This document shows positions 1 to 8,176 of a stretch of DNA of 15,678 bases, one piece after another. Source of the DNA: Candidatus Omnitrophota bacterium. Lineage in GTDB: Bacteria > Hinthialibacterota > Hinthialibacteria > OLB16. The notes beneath the pieces are model-generated. The model made no database searches and was not told the DNA's origin. It worked only from the letters and a program-made list of their open reading frames with translations. A program made the position numbers and the translations under genes. Location: NCBI GenBank assembly GCA_020632575.1, contig JACKFH010000057.1, positions 1-15,678 of the forward strand, read 5' to 3'. Within the stretch, counting starts at the first letter, position 1. Each line of letters starts with the position of its first letter.

Positions 1-60
1 GGCCGCCCCCCAACCCCACTGTTTATTCCGCCCTCTCCCTCTGGCATACTCCCCGACGAT

Positions 61-1221
61 ATGAAACGACGCATCTCCATTCTCGGATCCACCGGGTCGA
101 TTGGCACCCAAACTCTCGATGTCATCCGCGATCACCCCGATATTTTTGAGGTGGTCGGTCTGGCCGGGTACCGCAACCTGGACCTCCTCAACCAACAAAT
201 TGAGGAATTCCACCCCAAAGTCGCCACCGCGAGCCAACCCAACGGCCATCTCAATGGGGCTTCGCCCTGCCGTTGGACCTCGGAGGATCTCGAGGGGCTG
301 ACCGAGGTGGCCACACTGGATGAGGCTGACACTGTGGTGGTCGCCACTGTCGGCGCGGCGGGTTTAGTCCCGACCCTCGCCGCGCTCCGGGCCGGGAAGA
401 ATGTCGCCTTGGCAAATAAGGAAGTCCTGGTCATGGGCGGCGATATCCTGATGGCCGAGGCGCGGCGACTCAATCGTCCTATCATCCCCATCGACTCCGA
501 ACACAGCGCCATCCTTCAATGCCTCCAGGGCGAAAACTGCCAAGCCATCGAAAAGATTGTCATCACCGCCTCGGGTGGACCGTTCCGGGAGTGGGATGCC
601 GAATCGATTCGTGGCGCGACCGTAGAGCAGGCGCTCAAACACCCGACCTGGGCGATGGGAAGAAAGATCACGGTCGATTCCGCCACGTTACTCAACAAGG
701 GATTGGAGGTGATCGAAGCGCATCACCTCTTCGACCTACCGGTGGATCAAATAGAAGTGGTCATTCACCCGCAGTCCATCATTCACTCGATGGTCGAATT
801 CAATGATGGGGCGGTGATCGCTCAGATGGGGGTGCCGGACATGAAGGTGCCGATCCAATACGCCCTCACCTTCCCCGAGCGTCTCCCGCGCAAAGACCCC
901 ACACTCGACCTCGCGGCGATGGGACAACTCACCTTCGCCTCGCCGGACTACGAAAAATTCCCCTGCCTTAAAATGGCCTTCGAGTCTTGCCGGAAGGGTG
1001 GCGGGTATCCGGCGGTTCTATCCGTCGCCAATGAAGTCGCGGTCGCGGCTTTCCTCGAGGAAAGAATCCCCTTCGGCAAAATCGCGGAACTCATCCAGGA
1101 GGCGCTCGACCACCACGAGGATCCCTCGGAAATCAACTTCGAAACCATCCTGGAAATCGACCGCAAGACTCGGGAGTTTGTCTTCGGACTCTTGGCGGAA
1201 AGTTCCTATCTGGCGAAATAA
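61..1221 (+). CDS. dxr: 1-deoxy-D-xylulose 5-phosphate reductoisomerase
   Basis: Converts 1-deoxy-D-xylulose 5-phosphate to 2-C-methyl-D-erythritol 4-phosphate with NADPH and a divalent metal, the committed step of the MEP isoprenoid pathway; cytosolic. The 386-residue length is normal. Visible motifs are the nucleotide-binding loop GSTGSIG (residues 9-15), ANKE (118-121), the metal-ligand segment PIDSEHSA with D145 and E147, the flexible-loop region TASGGPF (169-175), LNKGLEVIEAHHLF with the third ligand E216 (211-224), and HPQSIIHSMVEF (236-247). All catalytic positions are intact. The ATG at 61 begins exactly at the conserved N-terminus. There is no Shine-Dalgarno upstream; a TGG-CATACT extended -10-like sequence at 42-50 would give a very short leader. 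The usual downstream partner rseP is absent: the next gene is convergent. Confidence 0.97.
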   Translation: MKRRISILGSTGSIGTQTLDVIRDHPDIFEVVGLAGYRNLDLLNQQIEEFHPKVATASQPNGHLNGASPCRWTSEDLEGLTEVATLDEADTVVVATVGAAGLVPTLAALRAGKNVALANKEVLVMGGDILMAEARRLNRPIIPIDSEHSAILQCLQGENCQAIEKIVITASGGPFREWDAESIRGATVEQALKHPTWAMGRKITVDSATLLNKGLEVIEAHHLFDLPVDQIEVVIHPQSIIHSMVEFNDGAVIAQMGVPDMKVPIQYALTFPERLPRKDPTLDLAAMGQLTFASPDYEKFPCLKMAFESCRKGGGYPAVLSVANEVAVAAFLEERIPFGKIAELIQEALDHHEDPSEINFETILEIDRKTREFVFGLLAESSYLAK

Positions 1222-1289
1222 AGGGGGAAACAACTCTCCCTAAGAGGGATAATTCGGACCTCCCACCTCGAGTGAATCACCCCCCCGGT

Positions 1290-3314
1290 TTATTGAATCA
1301 TTTTCCATTGCACACCTGGATCGATCGATTCGATCTCCACCTTCCCGCGATTCCAGACCAACGTTCCAGCGGACATGGCCTCGACCCGAATGGTTCCATT
1401 GGGAAGGTTGAGAGAAAGCGGCGCGGTTTCCCCGTGATAGCCCACAGCATAAAGTTCCAAATCGGAGTCGGCGTACAACCAGGCGGGATGTTTGCCACAG
1501 GTTAGTGTGGCGCCACCCACCTGAATTTCGCCGCTCGCGGATTGGCGCATGAAGGGTGATTCGAGCATTGGCCAGCCCAGGTCTCCCTCCTCGGTCCACC
1601 GACGAAGGAGGGTCCAGGTCATCAGGTCGACTTCGATGCCGACCGATTGACCGTCCCGTGTGTAGTTCACCGACCAGAGGCGAGACTCCTTGCCGCTGTA
1701 GGTGATGGGGGGATCGGTTTTCTCGGTGAGTGTTCCCTCCGAGATTTTTGCCGCGAACTCCTTGCCGGAGGGATAATCGGAAACACTGGAGACCTCGGAG
1801 TAGAAGCCGCATTGGGGATGTCCCTTGAAAAACCCGCCTGGCCACTCCAACTCCCAGAACGCCTTTTTCGGTCCCTGGTAGTTGGGAAGTTCTAAGACCA
1901 GATCACCGGCCTTCTCGACGAGCCGGACCCGAGCGTCACGGCCGAGGTCGGTGAGGGTGAGCGGGCGCACACCGACATACGCCTCGCCGATCCTGACGAC
2001 CACCGTTTCCCCAGGCTCCACCTCGGCGGGGAGGTCCTCGACCTTCCGGTCCCCAGCCCAGGTCTCATCGATCAAATCCCGACGGGTCCAAATCAGAACC
2101 GCCTTAGCGCTCTTTTGATAATGCAATGCGGGAGGTTTGTAGAGTCCGATTGCGCGAGGCCCGTTCTGAACTCCCCAGAAGTCTCCCTCTTCATTGAAGT
2201 TTCGGGACATCGAGCGGTCGGTGGCGTGGTAGAAATCGCCCAGCCATTTGTCGCCGACCACATAGCGTGAGTAAACCACCCCCGGTTTGTCCGACTCGGG
2301 ACGGTTGGCGTGAATCATAAAAACATTGGATTGCTCGCCGAGCCCGCGAGTGGCCACCCCCATCGCGAATCGCGGCGTGAGGCAGGTGGAGAGGCCCATG
2401 TTCCAATCCCGGGCCGCGGTCTCGAAAATCTGATAGGACCCCTTCGATCTGTCCAACACGGAGCCGATCCATTGGGGAACAACCCCCTCCTCGATCCAGT
2501 TGAGAAGATTGTTTCGCTCGGGACTGTCCTCGCAAGCCACAGTCGGCTGGTAGGCTCGACTGTGTGGACCTGCAAGTCGCCCTGTTCCTTCATGGATATG
2601 GAGCGCTGCTCCGATCGCGAGTCGGGTCGCGAGCGTTTTCCCCCGAACACGGGTCTCCCGATCCTGGGTCAACCCGATCAGTTTGCCCAAGGCGTTCATG
2701 GTGACTCGCAGGTAGGTCGGGCTATTGTATTCCAGAACCGTCCCATTGGAGGTGACAAACGCCTCAAATATCCGGAGTTTTTGACGTCCGCGATTTGTGA
2801 TCTCCGGGTCCTCCAGAAGTTCTCCGCCCAGACAGGAGTTGAGGATGTCGAGTGTGGCCACATTGGTGTAGCCGACCGAGACATCCATCTTTCGGATCTC
2901 CGAGAGACCGAGTCGAATTCTCTCACGGACCTTTTCGGCAACCGCGTCGGGAAGACTGTCTTCATGGCGAATCATCATTGGAATGAGATGTTCGAGGACA
3001 AACTCGACAGCATTCAGGTCCTCGACCGCGGGGTCCTCAAAATACCATCGGAAGTTCCCGTAGTGCGGATCGTCCGGGTGCAATTCCTGACAAGCGAAGA
3101 GCGCCTCGAGCGACTCTTCGGCCAGTTTCAGGTCGCTAGGCGTCCCATTTTCGACCAACCTTTCCACCCATCCCGCCGTGCCTCGGGCCGAATGAAGACG
3201 CCCCGAGTCCTTGTCGCTGTAGATCATCTTGGCCTCGGGATCGAAGTTGGATGGTGGATCGAGCGGTTGAGAAAGAGTGGTCGCGACAATCAGGATGGCG
3301 CCTGTTAAGAACAT
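1290..3314 (-). CDS. Exported (alpha/alpha)-toroid polysaccharide-lyase-like protein (heparinase II/III- or alginate-lyase-like)
   Basis: A large protein (674 residues from the chosen start) resembling, by sequence feel, hypothetical proteins of the heparinase II/III and alginate-lyase toroid superfamily. Conserved-looking blocks are YTNVATLDILNS (about 149-160), EYNSPTY (195-201) and HIHEGTGRLAGPHSRAYQP (239-257), followed by a C-terminal half that looks beta-rich. A role in breaking down uronic-acid-containing glycans outside the cytoplasm is inference; the substrate is unknown. The frame is open to a GTG at 3422. I prefer the ATG at 3314 because an AAGGTGG Shine-Dalgarno lies nine bases upstream and the protein then begins with a hydrophobic export segment (FLTGAILIVATTL). 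The 3422 start has no ribosome site and sits only 7 bases from the -35 of the divergent antitoxin promoter. It is transcribed alone, convergent with dxr. It could instead be a non-enzymatic sugar-binding relative. Confidence 0.6.
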   Translation of the reverse strand: MFLTGAILIVATTLSQPLDPPSNFDPEAKMIYSDKDSGRLHSARGTAGWVERLVENGTPSDLKLAEESLEALFACQELHPDDPHYGNFRWYFEDPAVEDLNAVEFVLEHLIPMMIRHEDSLPDAVAEKVRERIRLGLSEIRKMDVSVGYTNVATLDILNSCLGGELLEDPEITNRGRQKLRIFEAFVTSNGTVLEYNSPTYLRVTMNALGKLIGLTQDRETRVRGKTLATRLAIGAALHIHEGTGRLAGPHSRAYQPTVACEDSPERNNLLNWIEEGVVPQWIGSVLDRSKGSYQIFETAARDWNMGLSTCLTPRFAMGVATRGLGEQSNVFMIHANRPESDKPGVVYSRYVVGDKWLGDFYHATDRSMSRNFNEEGDFWGVQNGPRAIGLYKPPALHYQKSAKAVLIWTRRDLIDETWAGDRKVEDLPAEVEPGETVVVRIGEAYVGVRPLTLTDLGRDARVRLVEKAGDLVLELPNYQGPKKAFWELEWPGGFFKGHPQCGFYSEVSSVSDYPSGKEFAAKISEGTLTEKTDPPITYSGKESRLWSVNYTRDGQSVGIEVDLMTWTLLRRWTEEGDLGWPMLESPFMRQSASGEIQVGGATLTCGKHPAWLYADSDLELYAVGYHGETAPLSLNLPNGTIRVEAMSAGTLVWNRGKVEIESIDPGVQWKMIQ

Positions 3315-3429
3315 AAGGGAATTCCACCTTGGATCATTGGAGTCATGGATAAATTGTAACGGCCCGAGTTCGAAAAGAGACCCCGGGGTGGGACCTCTCC
3401 GTCGAGAAAACCGGAGTTTCACCGATTAG

Positions 3430-3458
3430 TTGATCCCGTATATATGCCAGTCTATACT
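3430..3458 (+). promoter_or_regulatory. Sigma-70-type promoter of the orphan antitoxin, with candidate operator
   Basis: TTGATC at 3430-3435 and TATACT at 3453-3458 are separated by exactly 17 bases, a near-consensus pair. The predicted transcription start (about 3465) coincides with the antitoxin ATG, implying a leaderless mRNA. An inverted repeat GTATA (3438-3442) / TATAC (3453-3457) lies in the spacer and -10, where an autoregulating AbrB-type antitoxin could bind. The operator role is inference. Confidence 0.6.
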
Positions 3459-3464
3459 AAACTT

Positions 3465-3719
3465 ATGGACCAACTCAAAGCCAAAATCTTCAAGAATGGC
3501 GGCAGCCAAGCGATTCGTCTGCCAAAGGACTGCCGTTTCCCCGAGGGCCAAACCGAGGTCTCGGTCCGGAAGGAGGGTTCAAAAATCATCCTAGAACCGG
3601 CCGATGAGTGGCCGGAGGATTTCAAGAGGAACCTCGGTTCCTTGAAGGAAGAGATCCCACGTATCAAGCAAACCCCCATTACTGCATTGAGAAACCCATT
3701 CGAGGATTGGAAAGACTGA
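3465..3719 (+). CDS. Orphan AbrB/SpoVT-type antitoxin (VapB/MazE-like)
   Basis: An 84-residue protein with the swapped-hairpin AbrB DNA-binding fold. The N-terminal 45 residues (LKAKIFKNGGSQAIRLPKDC, then a beta-rich stretch ending IILEP) match VapB antitoxins closely. The C-terminal half, ending NPFEDWKD, would be the toxin-binding tail. In the family such antitoxins precede a PIN-domain VapC. Here no toxin follows: 39 bases later comes the stop of a convergent sugar dehydratase. It is therefore a solitary antitoxin, either a relic or a stand-alone regulator. The ATG at 3465 is preferred over one at 3444 because homologous sequence begins there and the promoter places the transcript start on it. 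No Shine-Dalgarno is present. Confidence 0.82.
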   Translation: MDQLKAKIFKNGGSQAIRLPKDCRFPEGQTEVSVRKEGSKIILEPADEWPEDFKRNLGSLKEEIPRIKQTPITALRNPFEDWKD

Positions 3720-3758
3720 CCTCACCCGAAGGCGAATTAAAAACTACGGACGCCACGA

Positions 3759-4724
3759 TCAAACCTGATACCCCACCTTCTCCCCCGCACCTTCCCCCAA
3801 CTCCCTCACCATCCGCTCCAATCCCTCTCTCAAACCCACCTTCGCCTCCCACCCCAATAACTTCTTCGCCCGACTGGGGTCGGCCACCAATCGCTCGACC
3901 TCTTCCTTTTCTCCCCGCGTCCGTTCTTGCTCGGAAATGACCGAAAGTTTTTTGTTCAGGATTTCGCCGACAAGTTCCACAACTTCCGAGACTGAAGTCT
4001 CGACGCCTGTGCCCACGTGGATGACCTCTCCATCCAAGTCCGGCGCCTCGCCCGCGAGCAGGATGGCTCGGGCCGTATCCTCGACATAGACGAAATCTCG
4101 GGTGGTGGAGGTGGCGCCGAGATGGATTTCATCGCCGGCAAGGGCTTGACGGATGATGGTGGGTATCACCGCGCGGAGACTTTGACCGAGGCCGTAAGTG
4201 TTGAAGGGGCGGAGGATGACAATCTCCGGTCCGCCGATCTGACGGCTCCACGCTAGACCGAGTTGGTCGCTAGCGACTTTGCTCGCGGCATAAACGGATT
4301 GCGGGTGGAGCGGATGTTCCTCGGTGATTGGGATAGTTTGCGCGCTGCCGTAAACTTCGCTTGTGGAAATGAGGACCACCCGGCTCAGCCCCTCCTGATG
4401 GGCAACCGAGAGGGCATTCATGGTCATCTGGGTGTTAGCGTCAAAAACCTCACGCGGGTGAATCTTGCTGTAAGGAATGCTGATATGCGCGGCAAGGTGG
4501 AGGAGGGTATCGCAACCGGCGACAGCCTGACGGAAAGCGTCGACATCGCGGAGATCGCCCCGGTGCACGGTCAGGTTCGAAGCGGCCTCATGCTCGGCGA
4601 GCAAGCCGATCGACCCGGTGCTGACATAACGGACAAAGGCCGAAACCTCATGCCCCGATAAAAGCAAACCGGCGAGGTGGGATCCGATGAACCCGCCCGC
4701 GCCGGTTACGCAGACTTTCTTCAA
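3759..4724 (-). CDS. NAD-dependent nucleotide-sugar 4,6-dehydratase/epimerase (LegB-like extended SDR)
   Basis: An extended short-chain dehydrogenase of 321 residues. The Rossmann motif TGAGGFIG is at 7-14, STSEVYG at 120-126 and the catalytic Y145-x3-K149 at YAASK; RPFNTYG (172-178) and the DFVYVEDTARA segment (210-220) are typical of sugar-nucleotide enzymes. FVRY near residue 30, HISIPYS (80-86) and VERLVADPSRAKKLLGWE near the C-terminus resemble the LegB/GDP-mannose-dehydratase-like group that makes 4-keto-6-deoxy sugars for surface glycans. The exact nucleotide sugar cannot be told. The start codon is TTG at 4724 with a GAGG ribosome site nine bases upstream. It begins 16 bases after the recN stop, so the two are probably co-transcribed. 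The last 30 codons are very CT-biased on the plus strand, but the frame is sound. Confidence 0.85.
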   Translation of the reverse strand: MKKVCVTGAGGFIGSHLAGLLLSGHEVSAFVRYVSTGSIGLLAEHEAASNLTVHRGDLRDVDAFRQAVAGCDTLLHLAAHISIPYSKIHPREVFDANTQMTMNALSVAHQEGLSRVVLISTSEVYGSAQTIPITEEHPLHPQSVYAASKVASDQLGLAWSRQIGGPEIVILRPFNTYGLGQSLRAVIPTIIRQALAGDEIHLGATSTTRDFVYVEDTARAILLAGEAPDLDGEVIHVGTGVETSVSEVVELVGEILNKKLSVISEQERTRGEKEEVERLVADPSRAKKLLGWEAKVGLREGLERMVRELGEGAGEKVGYQV

Positions 4725-4740
4725 TTGGTCAACCCTCGAA

Positions 4741-6474
4741 TTATTGGGTCACCGGTTGGAGCATCTCCTCGGCGAGTTTCAGGCTCTCCTCGGTGGCGCC
4801 AGTCCCGAGCATCCGGGCCAGTTCTTCGCGCCGACCCTCGGCCGCGAGTTCTTTCACGGTCACCGAGGTGGTCTCTCCATCGGTCCCTTTTTCGATGAGT
4901 ATATGATGGTCCGCTTTGGATGCAATCGGGGGGAGGTGGGTGATGCAGATCACCTGACGCTCCTTCGAAAGATTCTTAATCTTGCCGCCGACCACATGCG
5001 CGGTCTTGCCGCCGATGCCCGTGTCGATCTCGTCGAAGATCATCGTGTCGACCTGATCGACCCGCGCCAAGATCGCTTTGATCGCCAGCATGATGCGGGA
5101 AATCTCGCCACCCGAAGCGACCTGTTTCAGGGTTTTTAATGGCTCGCCCGCGTTGGCGGAAATCTTGAAATTCAGATTGTCCCACCCCTGAGAGGTGATC
5201 GGGGATTGATCGTCCTCGGGGTACTCGATGCGGTGGGCGTTCGGGTTGCTGGAAAGGTCCATCACCGAAACCTCGGCCTCGAACCTCGCGGCCTCCATGC
5301 CGAGCTGCCGCAGTTCCAGGGTGATCTCGCCGCTGAGTTGCTTGGCCACTTTACGACGCTTCCGAGAGAGTTCGGTGGCCAGCTTCCCGAGTTTACGGGA
5401 AAGTTCTTTGAACCTACCCTCAAATTGCGCTTTCTCTTCCTCGTAATTCTCGAGACGCCCCAGACTCTGTTTGGATTCGTCCAGGAACGCCAAGACATCC
5501 TCGAGGGTGTTGCCGTATTTCTTCTTGAGATCCTTGAGCAGGGCCAAACGCCCCTCGATCTCCTCCAACCGCCCTGGAGTCTCCTCCAGGTTGGCGTGGT
5601 AATCGCGAACAGTCCGGGCGATCTCTTCCAACGAATAAACGATGTTATCGGCCAAGCCGCGGCTTTCGACAAATTGCGGGTCGGCTTCGGTGAGCGTCTC
5701 CAGGCTGTCCTGAATCCGACCCAATAGCGTGATCGCGCCGCCTTCCTCATCGCCGCCATCCAGCGCGCCCAGAATCGATTGGCAGTTCTGGTTCAGGGTT
5801 TCGAAATTGCGGAGCCGACGGCGCTCGTTGGAGAGGTCCTCCTCCTCGCCCGGCTTGAGATCGGCGGTTTCGATCTCCTCGACCTGGAATTTGAGCTGGT
5901 CCAGCAGACGGTTTTTTTCGCGTTCTTGGTCAAGCAGGTCCTGGTACTGTTTTTGAACCTCGAGCCAAGCCTCGTAAGACTGACGAATATCCTCCCGCTC
6001 TTTTTCCAGACCGCCGAAAGCGTCGAGGATGCCAAGATACATTTTGGGATTCAAAAGGGTTTGGTGCTCGTGTTGACCATGGATGTCCACCACCAAGCCG
6101 CCAATCTCATTCAGAGTTTTCAGTGTGGTCGAGGAGTTGTTCACAAAACAGCGGTTCTTCCCGTTCGAATTCAGAGTCCGCTTGAGAATGAGGGTTTCCT
6201 CGAGTTCCAGACCGCATTCATCGAAGACCTTTTCGAGGCGCCGGTAGCATGGCGAGCCGAGATCGAGGTCGAAGACTGCCTCGACAGTGGCTTGGTCCTT
6301 CCCCTGACGAATCAAATCGCTCGAGGCGCGCTCGCCGAGAACCATATTGAGGGCGTCCAGAATGATCGATTTCCCGGCTCCAGTCTCTCCGGTGATGACA
6401 TTCAGCCCTTCACCGTACTTGATCTCTTCCGATTCGATCAACACAAAATGGTTGACCCGTAGTTCCGATAACAT
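4741..6474 (-). CDS. recN: DNA repair protein RecN
   Basis: An SMC-like ATPase that acts early in double-strand-break recombination by binding and bringing together DNA ends; cytosolic, nucleoid-associated. It has 577 residues, normal for the family. Walker A GETGAGKS is at 29-36, and the N-terminal ATPase lobe carries the family word NGKNRCFVNN. Glu/Lys/Leu-rich coiled-coil arms occupy about 150-380. The C-terminal lobe holds the ABC signature ASGGE (453-457), the Walker B block TMIFDEID and the GIGGKTA segment (about 477-491), then ITHLPPIASKADHH. A GGAGGAG Shine-Dalgarno lies four bases before the ATG. It is the first gene of a likely operon with the downstream sugar dehydratase. I see no convincing LexA box. 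Confidence 0.97.
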   Translation of the reverse strand: MLSELRVNHFVLIESEEIKYGEGLNVITGETGAGKSIILDALNMVLGERASSDLIRQGKDQATVEAVFDLDLGSPCYRRLEKVFDECGLELEETLILKRTLNSNGKNRCFVNNSSTTLKTLNEIGGLVVDIHGQHEHQTLLNPKMYLGILDAFGGLEKEREDIRQSYEAWLEVQKQYQDLLDQEREKNRLLDQLKFQVEEIETADLKPGEEEDLSNERRRLRNFETLNQNCQSILGALDGGDEEGGAITLLGRIQDSLETLTEADPQFVESRGLADNIVYSLEEIARTVRDYHANLEETPGRLEEIEGRLALLKDLKKKYGNTLEDVLAFLDESKQSLGRLENYEEEKAQFEGRFKELSRKLGKLATELSRKRRKVAKQLSGEITLELRQLGMEAARFEAEVSVMDLSSNPNAHRIEYPEDDQSPITSQGWDNLNFKISANAGEPLKTLKQVASGGEISRIMLAIKAILARVDQVDTMIFDEIDTGIGGKTAHVVGGKIKNLSKERQVICITHLPPIASKADHHILIEKGTDGETTSVTVKELAAEGRREELARMLGTGATEESLKLAEEMLQPVTQ

Positions 6475-6554
6475 CCGACTCCTCCAGGTTTTGAGTCTCT
6501 CGCACCCTTATACGAGTCCACTCGATTTTTGGCGAGGTGGTACGTCTCGCAAGT

Positions 6555-6583
6555 AGTCTATCCGATTGAAATGCGGTTGTCGA
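6555..6583 (-). promoter_or_regulatory. Candidate recN promoter
   Basis: Read on the minus strand, TCGACA (6578-6583) and TAGACT (6555-6560) are 17 bases apart, giving a leader of about 75 bases to the recN ATG. The match is 5/6 and 4/6 to the sigma-70 consensus, so this is a reasonable but unproven promoter. Confidence 0.4.
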
Positions 6584-6635
6584 TACTTTTTTGTATAATC
6601 CCACAAATTTGATTCAACAAGCGTTAAGTTCTGGG

Positions 6636-6665
6636 TTGGAATCCACCTAAATCCAGTGTTAATCT
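6636..6665 (+). promoter_or_regulatory. Candidate leaderless promoter of acylphosphatase
   Basis: TTGGAA (6636-6641), an 18-base spacer ending in TGT, then TAATCT (6660-6665): an extended -10 arrangement. The expected start point falls on or next to the ATG at 6672. The sequence from the -10 into the gene, CTAGACTTATG, nearly repeats CTAAACTTATG at the antitoxin start (3457-3467). A separate TATAAT at 6594-6599 has no good -35 and was not used. Confidence 0.45.
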
Positions 6666-6671
6666 AGACTT

Positions 6672-6947
6672 ATGAAAACCATGCACGCCATCGTTTCAGG
6701 CCGAGTTCAGGGAGTTGGGTTTCGATTCTTTGTGGAGAACAAAGCCTCCTCCCTCGGGTTAAAGGGTTGGGTTCGCAACCTCCGATCCGGCCAGGTGGAG
6801 GTGCTGGCCACTGGCGAACAGGAGGATTTGGAGAACCTCCGCCATGCCCTTGGAAGCGGCCCGCCCCTCTCGCATGTTGCGGATCTTGAAGTCGATTGGG
6901 ACTCTCCCCCCTCTCAGGATTCCTTCCACACCCGTCCCACCGCCTAA
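6672..6947 (+). CDS. acyP: Acylphosphatase
   Basis: A small cytosolic enzyme (91 residues) hydrolysing acyl phosphates such as carbamoyl phosphate and 1,3-bisphosphoglycerate. The family signature is complete: SGRVQGVGFRFFV near residues 9-21, with the phosphate-binding loop and catalytic Arg, and GLKGWVRNLRSGQVEV (about 29-44) carrying the catalytic Asn. The length is usual. The start could be the ATG at 6672 or 6681. Neither has a Shine-Dalgarno; 6672 fits the predicted transcription start. It is monocistronic and divergent from recN. Confidence 0.95.
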   Translation: MKTMHAIVSGRVQGVGFRFFVENKASSLGLKGWVRNLRSGQVEVLATGEQEDLENLRHALGSGPPLSHVADLEVDWDSPPSQDSFHTRPTA

Positions 6948-6967
6948 TCTTTTCATTCAAGAAAAAC

Positions 6968-6996
6968 TTCACACGCCTCTTGGAATCGGATATATT
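6968..6996 (+). promoter_or_regulatory. Candidate promoter of the 7103 gene
   Basis: TTCACA (6968-6973) and TATATT (6991-6996), each 5/6 matches to consensus, are separated by 17 bases. The predicted start near 7003 leaves a leader of about 100 AT-rich bases before the ATG at 7103. I saw no clear riboswitch fold in the leader. Confidence 0.5.
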
Positions 6997-7102
6997 ACAG
7001 GTATCGATTGTTTCAATGATCATGTATTTTCTTTTTATTTGACGTATTCCAGAAATCATTCTTTTCCGCGACAGTGATCCCTGTTGGCCCGAGGAGAAGA
7101 GA

Positions 7103-7504
7103 ATGCATCGGAAACCGAAAGTTATCGCCTATCTTTCTTTGCCGGCAATCATGTTTGCCGCCTCGCCATTTATCGGGAACGTTCCCGAGATCGAAAAGAG
7201 CCGCATTCCTTACCAATACGAGATCGGAAACAGAATTGTAGTCGACATGAATCTGTACACTCCCGATTCCCGATATCCTCTTTTTCTGCTTTGGGATTAT
7301 GTTCGGAGCGGGGGGCTCCATTATGTTTCCGACTGGGACCGGCATAACGATTTTCTCGAGGGGCGGCTCGAAGAAAAGATGAAGTACGATGTAGCCGAAA
7401 TCCAATCCAAACTGGAATCTCAGGGTTATCCCACACGCGTGGGAGATGGCCAAAAGCTTTGGTGGCAATCGGGCCTGAAAACTCGCTTTAAACCTGGAAC
7501 CTAA
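7103..7504 (+). CDS. Hypothetical protein with N-terminal export or membrane segment
   Basis: Not recognised. It is a 133-residue protein with a basic N-terminus (MHRKPK) and a hydrophobic stretch at about 8-24 (VIAYLSLPAIMFAASPF), consistent with a signal peptide or membrane anchor. The rest is soluble and charged, with many aromatics (YVRSGGLHYVSDWDRHNDF near 66-85) and a Lys/Glu-rich probable helix (about 88-110), and ends KTRFKPGT. A purine-rich AGGAGAAGAG precedes the ATG, and a good promoter lies 100 bases upstream. Its codon use resembles its neighbours'. It is flanked by acylphosphatase and a DinB-family gene with gaps of 155 and 99 bases, so it is probably its own transcription unit. 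No function can be assigned. Confidence 0.65.
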   Translation: MHRKPKVIAYLSLPAIMFAASPFIGNVPEIEKSRIPYQYEIGNRIVVDMNLYTPDSRYPLFLLWDYVRSGGLHYVSDWDRHNDFLEGRLEEKMKYDVAEIQSKLESQGYPTRVGDGQKLWWQSGLKTRFKPGT

Positions 7505-7603
7505 TTGTGTGGTGCGGAAGTTCACCAAAAACTAGCTTGCCATCACAGCCAGCCTTCTTGAAACTACCCCATTCACCGAAACCATCGAAGAGAGGATATT
7601 GCC

Positions 7604-8113
7604 ATGAACCTGATCGACCCCTTCATCCAAGAATTTGAAATGGAAACCGCCAACACCCGGAAGGTTTTGGAAAGAGTCCCCGAGGATAAGTTCTCGTACA
7701 AGCCTCATGAGAAGTCCTACACGATGTGCGAACTCGCCTCCCACATCGCCAACTCGCTTGAGTGGACCCGAGAGACAGTGGACAAGGATGTTTTCGAAAT
7801 GGATCCCGAGCAGTACAAACCCTTCATCGCCGAGTCGAACGCCGATTTGTTGGAGACCTTCGATAAGAATGTCGCCATGGCCAAGGAGAAGCTGGCGACG
7901 TGTTCCAACGAAAGCCTCCTGACAATGTGGCAAATGAAGGTTGGCGGAAAAGTCGCCCTCGAAATGCCCCGAATGGCGGTCCTCCGATTCTTCATCCTCA
8001 ACCACATGATCCACCACCGGGGCCAACTCGATGTCTACCTCCGAATGAACGATGTTCCGTTGCCCCAGGTTTATGGCCCGACGGCGGACGAGCCGGGGAT
8101 GATGGGGGGGTGA
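7604..8113 (+). CDS. DinB-family four-helix-bundle metal-dependent protein
   Basis: A 169-residue protein of the DinB/YfiT-like fold. The metal triad is readable: H47 in ELASHIAN, and H134 with H138 in the diagnostic NHMIHHRGQL block (133-142). The C-terminal VYLRMNDVPLPQVYGPTADE is also typical. Members of the family are thiol-dependent S-transferases (bacillithiol or mycothiol type) or uncharacterised metal enzymes. Which thiol applies here is unknown. The start is supported by GAGAGGAT seven bases upstream. The name does not imply DNA polymerase IV. It is probably monocistronic, and the toxin-antitoxin promoter begins 30 bases downstream. Confidence 0.9.
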   Translation: MNLIDPFIQEFEMETANTRKVLERVPEDKFSYKPHEKSYTMCELASHIANSLEWTRETVDKDVFEMDPEQYKPFIAESNADLLETFDKNVAMAKEKLATCSNESLLTMWQMKVGGKVALEMPRMAVLRFFILNHMIHHRGQLDVYLRMNDVPLPQVYGPTADEPGMMGG

Positions 8114-8142
8114 GGGTGGATCTGAGCGCGTGTTTTTCCCAT

Positions 8143-8170
8143 TTGCACTGGACGGTTTTTCATGTATGAT
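8143..8170 (+). promoter_or_regulatory. Promoter of the Phd/PIN operon
   Basis: TTGCAC (8143-8148), a 16-base spacer, then TATGAT (8165-8170) form a good sigma-70-like pair. The expected start near 8177 coincides with the small palindrome listed next. Confidence 0.55.
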
Positions 8171-8176
8171 AAATCT

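Noticed and set aside
1237..1249. TCCCT-AAG-AGGGA hairpin between dxr and the lyase-like gene as a terminator.
   Set aside because: The stem is only five pairs and neither strand has a T tract.
2310..3308. Long plus-strand frame of 332 codons opposite the lyase-like gene.
   Set aside because: The opposite-strand protein has coherent motifs and a ribosome site; this frame shows neither and is a codon-bias shadow.
3438..3457. GTATA/TATAC inverted repeat as a transposon end or attachment site.
   Set aside because: No transposase, integrase or target duplication nearby; an antitoxin operator within the promoter is simpler.
6594..6599. Perfect TATAAT upstream of acylphosphatase.
   Set aside because: No acceptable -35 at 15-19 bases; the extended -10 at 6657-6665 is better placed. 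It could still be a secondary promoter.
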